Below, piece after piece: positions 15,498 to 18,379 of a DNA stretch of 18,379 nucleotides. The stretch comes from JBBQKP01 sp038326995 (GTDB lineage Bacteria; Planctomycetota; Phycisphaerae; Tepidisphaerales; Tepidisphaeraceae). A program made the translations under genes and the position numbers. The stretch lies in contig JBBQKP010000053.1 in the NCBI GenBank assembly GCA_038326995.1, positions 1 to 18,379 on the forward strand. The letters run 5' to 3'. How positions within the stretch are numbered: position 1 is the stretch's first letter; each line of letters opens with the position of its first letter. Below the pieces are notes generated by a model. It searched no databases. It was not told the DNA's origin and saw only the letters and a program-made list of their open reading frames with translations.

Positions 15498-15931
15498 TCC
15501 CACTTTGGAAGCACTATAAAAGAAGTCAGATCAGACTCAGACCGAACAAGATGATGAACCACGATGATGGTCGGATTCGCGGGCGACTGCGTCTGAATCC
15601 ACAACTTGAACCATCGCTTCTCGTCCGGAGAGTGACACGGGTAGGTCATCGCATAGTTGACTCGGCCCGTCGTCATGACATCGAGCAGGCCCGTCATCGC
15701 GATCGCCGCCAATTCATCTCCCGCCTCGGCCGCTTTCTGGCAAACGTCGAGGTAACTGATACCGACGAAATCGAAAGTCGGATCCAGCCCGTTCTCTCTT
15801 CCAAACGTGTGCCATCGCTCGTTGACCGCCAGAATCACGCCCTTTAGATCGAGCAGCGCGATCTGCACCGGATGCTCTTTAAAGAGCTGCTCGAAAACTT
15901 TGATTGCCAGGATGTGAACAGATTCCTTCAT
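15491..15931 (-). CDS. PAS-domain protein, single-domain sensor
   Basis: The start at 15931 gives 146 residues beginning MKESVHILAI; the frame continues upstream but without a better site, and a promoter at 15971-15998 supports the short form. One PAS-like domain fills the protein: VQIALLDLKGVILAVNERW (22-40), VGISYLDVCQKAA (56-68) and YPCHSPDEKRWFKLWI (97-112), then a VVHHLV strand. The YPCHSP-x-x-KRWF signature matches a PAS subgroup often attached to histidine kinases, cyclases or response regulators, but no output domain is present here. It could act as a stand-alone sensor or regulator partner. The ligand is unknown. Only a weak purine-rich GAAGAA precedes the start. Its stop region overlaps the DUF2726 gene by 7 bp. 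Confidence 0.82.
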   Translation of the reverse strand: MKESVHILAIKVFEQLFKEHPVQIALLDLKGVILAVNERWHTFGRENGLDPTFDFVGISYLDVCQKAAEAGDELAAIAMTGLLDVMTTGRVNYAMTYPCHSPDEKRWFKLWIQTQSPANPTIIVVHHLVRSESDLTSFIVLPKWDQ

Positions 15932-15970
15932 GATTCTTCGCGAAAACAAACGACCAGGAACTCCGAAAAA

Positions 15971-15998
15971 ATAATAGCAAATTAAAGAACAACGCCAA
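15971..15998 (-). promoter_or_regulatory. Sigma-70-like promoter of the PAS gene
   Basis: On the minus strand TTGGCG (15998-15993) and TATTAT (15976-15971) are 16 nt apart. The -10 box matches consensus at 5/6 and the -35 at 4/6 positions. Transcription would start near 15964, about 33 nt before the PAS start codon. Confidence 0.5.
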
Positions 15999-16062
15999 GT
16001 CGCTTTCGCAGTTTCCAAAAGTGGTTTATGGCCGCGAATCGTTTTTGGCTACGATGTCATGA

Positions 16063-16815
16063 ATGACTGTCCCTCAAATGATCCGGGTTCTCTGCATTAC
16101 TGGTGTGTCTATCTCCATAGCCTCCGCCTGCGTTCGGGCCGAGCCGCCGGCGTCATCGAAATCAGTCGTCGCGACTACAGCTGAGACTACAGCCGACACT
16201 TCTGCGCAATCTTCCCCACAGCAATCTTTATCCCCCGCCACGCAACCTGCCACGCCTACGGTCTTCCGATGCACGCTCGAAGGGTTTCCGCGCACGCTGG
16301 TCGCGAGCTTTTCGCCCGAGTTCAATCTGGCCTACGACACGCAGACCGGCAAGCTTATATTCGCCTGGTGTGGAGACGTCGAGTTCACCGGCGTTGTCTA
16401 CGACACCCGTCACGGCCCGCAGCCGCGCGTTCGCGGCACTCCGCTTCTCGCGCCTCCCGACACTCAGCGTCACGTCGTTATGTTCGCCGATCAGACCGAC
16501 GCGCGCGAGTATCGTTTTCTCGGATATGAAATCCTTGACGGCAATCTCGTCCTGAATCATCAGATCCTCGCCGGGGACCATCGCGTGTTGATCACGGAGA
16601 CGCCGACGCTTATCAGTGTCGCTCCGGGCGAAGTTCTATTTTCGCGTACGCTTGAGGTCAGCAAATTGCCGCCGGGCGCGAGTGTCGATTTTTCACTGGG
16701 CAAGTTTACGGCCGGGACTGAACTGAGCATCGACGGCACGCCCCAGCAGGCCGCGAGCGTTTTGCACATCACAGGGAACCAGACCATTGAAATCGTGACG
16801 CATCTCAAGCGATAG
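16063..16815 (+). CDS. Secreted beta-rich protein of unknown function
   Basis: The protein has 250 residues from ATG 16063; an ATG at 16078 (MIRVLCITG) is an equally good start, and neither has a Shine-Dalgarno site. A signal peptide runs to about residue 26 with a likely cleavage after VRA; SAC within it is a poor lipobox. A low-complexity Ser/Thr/Ala/Pro linker (about 28-65) leads to a compact domain rich in predicted strands: VFRCTLEGFPRTLVASFSPEFNLAYDTQTGKL, then WCGDVEFTGVVYDTRHGPQP. This recalls, from memory, a domain that precedes cytochrome c or PQQ-dehydrogenase modules in some secreted Bacteroidota and Planctomycetota proteins, but no haem or PQQ module is present here. The function is therefore not assigned. 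The gene is divergent from the PAS gene, with a 131-bp shared upstream gap. Confidence 0.75.
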   Translation: MTVPQMIRVLCITGVSISIASACVRAEPPASSKSVVATTAETTADTSAQSSPQQSLSPATQPATPTVFRCTLEGFPRTLVASFSPEFNLAYDTQTGKLIFAWCGDVEFTGVVYDTRHGPQPRVRGTPLLAPPDTQRHVVMFADQTDAREYRFLGYEILDGNLVLNHQILAGDHRVLITETPTLISVAPGEVLFSRTLEVSKLPPGASVDFSLGKFTAGTELSIDGTPQQAASVLHITGNQTIEIVTHLKR

Positions 16816-17139
16816 CGCATCATCGAACTGTGCGACGTCAACTCCAAACCTACCCGTCACTTTTGACATCTATTGCTGGCCCGGCCCTTTGACCACATCA
16901 CGACCATGCGAAGGATTGACTTCGGCGACAAGTTTTGCGTTTGAGTCCTGCACAACTTTACGCCGCTTCACACTCATCGTTCGCGCCGATAGCAACACTT
17001 CGGCCGTTTGCCGCAATTCGCATCTGCTCGGACGTTTTGGGTGCCATGACTTGTATTTGTGCAGTGCAACCCCATGGGTAACAAGTGGTGCATGCCCATG
17101 GGTGACAGTTGTTATACCACGTGATCGCTTTGCAACTGG
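16816..17139. other. Non-coding stretch with no recognised gene
   Basis: After the secreted-protein gene there is no hairpin terminator and no credible coding frame. A plus-strand frame at 16889-17305 is rich in Ser, Thr, Arg and Cys without domains and is judged spurious. The only notable signals are the CCCATGGGT direct repeats at 17071-17107. Confidence 0.6.
17071..17107. repeat. Two direct copies of CCCATGGGTRACA, 24 bp apart
   Basis: CCCATGGGTAACA at 17071-17083 recurs as CCCATGGGTGACA at 17095-17107. Each copy contains the 8-bp palindrome CCCATGGG. The spacing is about two helical turns and a quarter, so the pair could be a protein-binding site, though no regulator is implicated. Confidence 0.45.
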
Positions 17140-17289
17140 TCAGGACAAGACGCGATCGGCAAATAGCGCGACGAGCAAGCCGCCTTCACGGGCACGAGTC
17201 ATTTGCATCGCACAAAATAGAAACGTGCTCGCGATGAGCACGGCGAGAAACAGGGCAGAGTCCAGCGCCGACGAAAATACGAACCGCAT
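17140..17289 (-). CDS. Possible small single-pass membrane protein (49 residues)
   Basis: A minus-strand frame from ATG at 17289 to TGA at 17140 encodes 49 residues: a short N-terminus MRFVFSSALD, a hydrophobic helix (about 11-29, ALFLAVLIASTFLFCAM), a basic stretch MTRARE, and a second mildly hydrophobic end. The topology is sensible for a small membrane protein. Against it, no Shine-Dalgarno site precedes the ATG, and a large inverted repeat (17294-17323) lies directly upstream. It occupies an otherwise gene-free stretch. The plus-strand frame at 16889-17305 across the same region has no protein-like features. The function is unknown. Confidence 0.3.
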   Translation of the reverse strand: MRFVFSSALDSALFLAVLIASTFLFCAMQMTRAREGGLLVALFADRVLS

Positions 17290-17293
17290 GGTT

Positions 17294-17323
17294 TTTGAAA
17301 CTTAACAAAGAATAAGTTTCAAA
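17294..17323. repeat. 11-bp perfect inverted repeat
   Basis: TTTGAAACTTA (17294-17304) is the exact reverse complement of TAAGTTTCAAA (17313-17323), with an 8-nt loop ACAAAGAA. It is AT-rich and lacks a clean T-tract on either side. It lies between the minus-strand pilin-like gene and the small frame at 17140-17289, so it may be a weak terminator, an operator or a 3' stabilising hairpin. Confidence 0.7.
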
Positions 17324-17342
17324 GCCAAAAAACTTTTTCGTC

Positions 17343-17388
17343 ACCTTCTTTTCGTTACCTTCTTTTCATTACCTTCTTTTCATTACCT
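17343..17388. repeat. 14-bp tandem repeat, 3.3 copies
   Basis: The unit ACCTTCTTTTCATT occurs at 17343-17356 (with G for A at its twelfth position), 17357-17370 and 17371-17384, followed by a partial ACCT at 17385-17388. It begins 26 bp past the stop of the minus-strand gene ending at 17414. On the minus strand it reads as a purine-rich AATGAAAAGAAGGT array. Confidence 0.85.
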
Positions 17389-17413
17389 AACGAGTCTGCA
17401 CCAACCGCAATGC

Positions 17414-18379
17414 CTACCACTCGGGTCGGGTTCCGGTCTGCTTCTCGATCAAGTCGAAGGCGGACTCCATATCGTAGAACTCAACATGTCCGTCGCCGAA
17501 GAGCAGGTTGATGCCGTCGTCCAAACCAATGGGGTTTTCGTAGGCGACGATCGCCTCTACGGGCGTGTTATCGACCGTCTTGCCAGCGCCGAGCCAGACG
17601 TAATCCGTATTGGCGTCGGCCCATTCGGCGCGGTCTTCGATCGTCGCGTCGGGCCCGAGCTGTGGAACAGTCGTGCTGGTTCGCGGTGAGACGATGACCC
17701 CGAGGGTGATGTCCTGGGTTTTGATAATCTCCCCGAGCGTGTCGGGCAGTTTGCCGTTGTTCTCATTTGCAAACAGCAGAGCAGCCTGGCCGATCTGCCG
17801 AAGATTACTCGCGGATTTCACTCGGTCGGCGGTCTCTCTCGAGCGATTGAGTGAGGGAACAAGCACGCCAGCCGCGGCGGCGCCTCCACCGATGCCGCCG
17901 ACTGCGCTGATCGACCCGGCCTCATGTAGCGCATTCGCCAACGGGAACGGGGAAACGTTCATCGAGTAAAACCCTTGTTCATCACTCCACGACGCGCCAC
18001 CGGCTGCTGTCAACTGTTCCAGCAAAACGTCCAGCGGCGGAATCAAAGGCTCGGGCACGGGGACGTTGAACATATCGCCGATGCCCGCATAACGCCCGAC
18101 CGCGACGAGCGACGCATACATGCTGTTGGACCCGGCGACGGCGGGGAGATCGAAAAACGTATAGCTGGTGGCGCTGGGTTGATTAAGCCGCGCGACAAGC
18201 GCCTTGAACTTCGGATTCTCCGCAATCGAAGGCCCGTTGGTCGCGGCCTTGCGAACGGCGGAGATCACGTGCTGCGGATAAAAGGCGGCATAAAGGTTGC
18301 CGTCCTTGATCGCAAACGACGGCGCGATGATCGGCGTGCCGATGTAGAAAACCTCGATATCCCCGACCTTGATCGATCG
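17414..18379 (-). CDS. Planctomycete protein with internal pilin-like module and DGHVEF C-terminus (5' truncated)
   Basis: The frame is open to the right edge of the window, so the N-terminus is missing; 321 residues are visible. The first part (about 1-170, including IKDGNLYAAFYPQHV) is an unassigned domain loosely recalling DUF3352-type proteins. It is followed by a Gly/Ala-rich hydrophobic helix (about 17863-17925) continuing into LNRSRETADRVKSASNLRQIG, which resembles the alpha1 helix of DUF1559/type IV pilin-like proteins. The end carries GINLLFGDGHVEFYDM (about 17470-17520), the DG-H motif common in planctomycete pilin-like proteins. No His is present in the dozen residues before DG, and no GFTLIE-like prepilin cleavage site precedes the hydrophobic helix, which is internal. 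A surface or periplasmic role is inferred; the function is unknown. Confidence 0.72.
   Translation of the reverse strand, partial: RSIKVGDIEVFYIGTPIIAPSFAIKDGNLYAAFYPQHVISAVRKAATNGPSIAENPKFKALVARLNQPSATSYTFFDLPAVAGSNSMYASLVAVGRYAGIGDMFNVPVPEPLIPPLDVLLEQLTAAGGASWSDEQGFYSMNVSPFPLANALHEAGSISAVGGIGGGAAAAGVLVPSLNRSRETADRVKSASNLRQIGQAALLFANENNGKLPDTLGEIIKTQDITLGVIVSPRTSTTVPQLGPDATIEDRAEWADANTDYVWLGAGKTVDNTPVEAIVAYENPIGLDDGINLLFGDGHVEFYDMESAFDLIEKQTGTRPEW

Noticed and set aside
16889..17305. 138-codon plus-strand frame
   Set aside because: Ser/Thr/Arg/Cys-rich without domain or signal, no ribosome site, and it crosses repeats; judged random.
17343..17388. CRISPR-like array
   Set aside because: The units are 14 bp, directly adjacent and without spacers; it is a simple tandem repeat.

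Overview
The window looks like chromosomal DNA of a planctomycete, most likely a member of the Phycisphaerae. That placement is inference from content: a PEP-CTERM-tagged autotransporter-repeat protein, an exosortase locus, a pilin-like protein ending in the DGHVEF motif common in planctomycetes, a secreted VWA protein typical of the group, GC-rich coding sequence and sparse Shine-Dalgarno signals. No plasmid, phage, insertion sequence, CRISPR array, tRNA or rRNA was seen.

Layout. Bases 1-2046 hold the 3' part of a large surface protein made of autotransporter-type beta-strand repeats and ending in a PEP-CTERM signal. A perfect hairpin follows. At 2255-3508 is a secreted VWA-domain protein. 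The 3509-3881 gap carries a REP-like inverted repeat and a strong terminator that belongs to the minus-strand gene for a glycine-rich RRM RNA-binding protein (3882-4337). That gene has a good sigma-70-like promoter and a 5' leader of roughly 170 nt. Divergently from it runs the core of the window, all on the plus strand: an exosortase (4798-6039), an EpsI-like exosortase partner overlapping it by one base, a 1599-residue membrane-anchored TPR protein (7265-12064) and a Wzz/BY-kinase chain-length regulator and tyrosine autokinase (12511-14760). The last ends in three 27-bp repeats and a classic intrinsic terminator.

After this come a DUF2726 nuclease-like protein and a PAS-domain protein, which converge and overlap by 7 bp. 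They are followed by a secreted beta-rich protein of unknown function, about 600 bp of repeat-rich DNA with one possible 49-residue membrane protein, and the C-terminal part of a minus-strand protein joining an unassigned domain to an internal pilin-like module.

How the genes fit together. Known biology of exosortase systems links them to export and anchoring of PEP-CTERM proteins and to extracellular polysaccharide production. The exosortase (Cys300, Arg345, His366) would process PEP-CTERM proteins such as the one at the left edge. The EpsI-like protein, the large TPR protein and the Wzc-like kinase would support polymer export and attachment. The most unusual signals are the two long structured gaps before the TPR and kinase genes (326 and 446 nt). 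The second contains several hairpins and two mutually exclusive pairings, and may be an uncharacterised RNA regulator of the locus.
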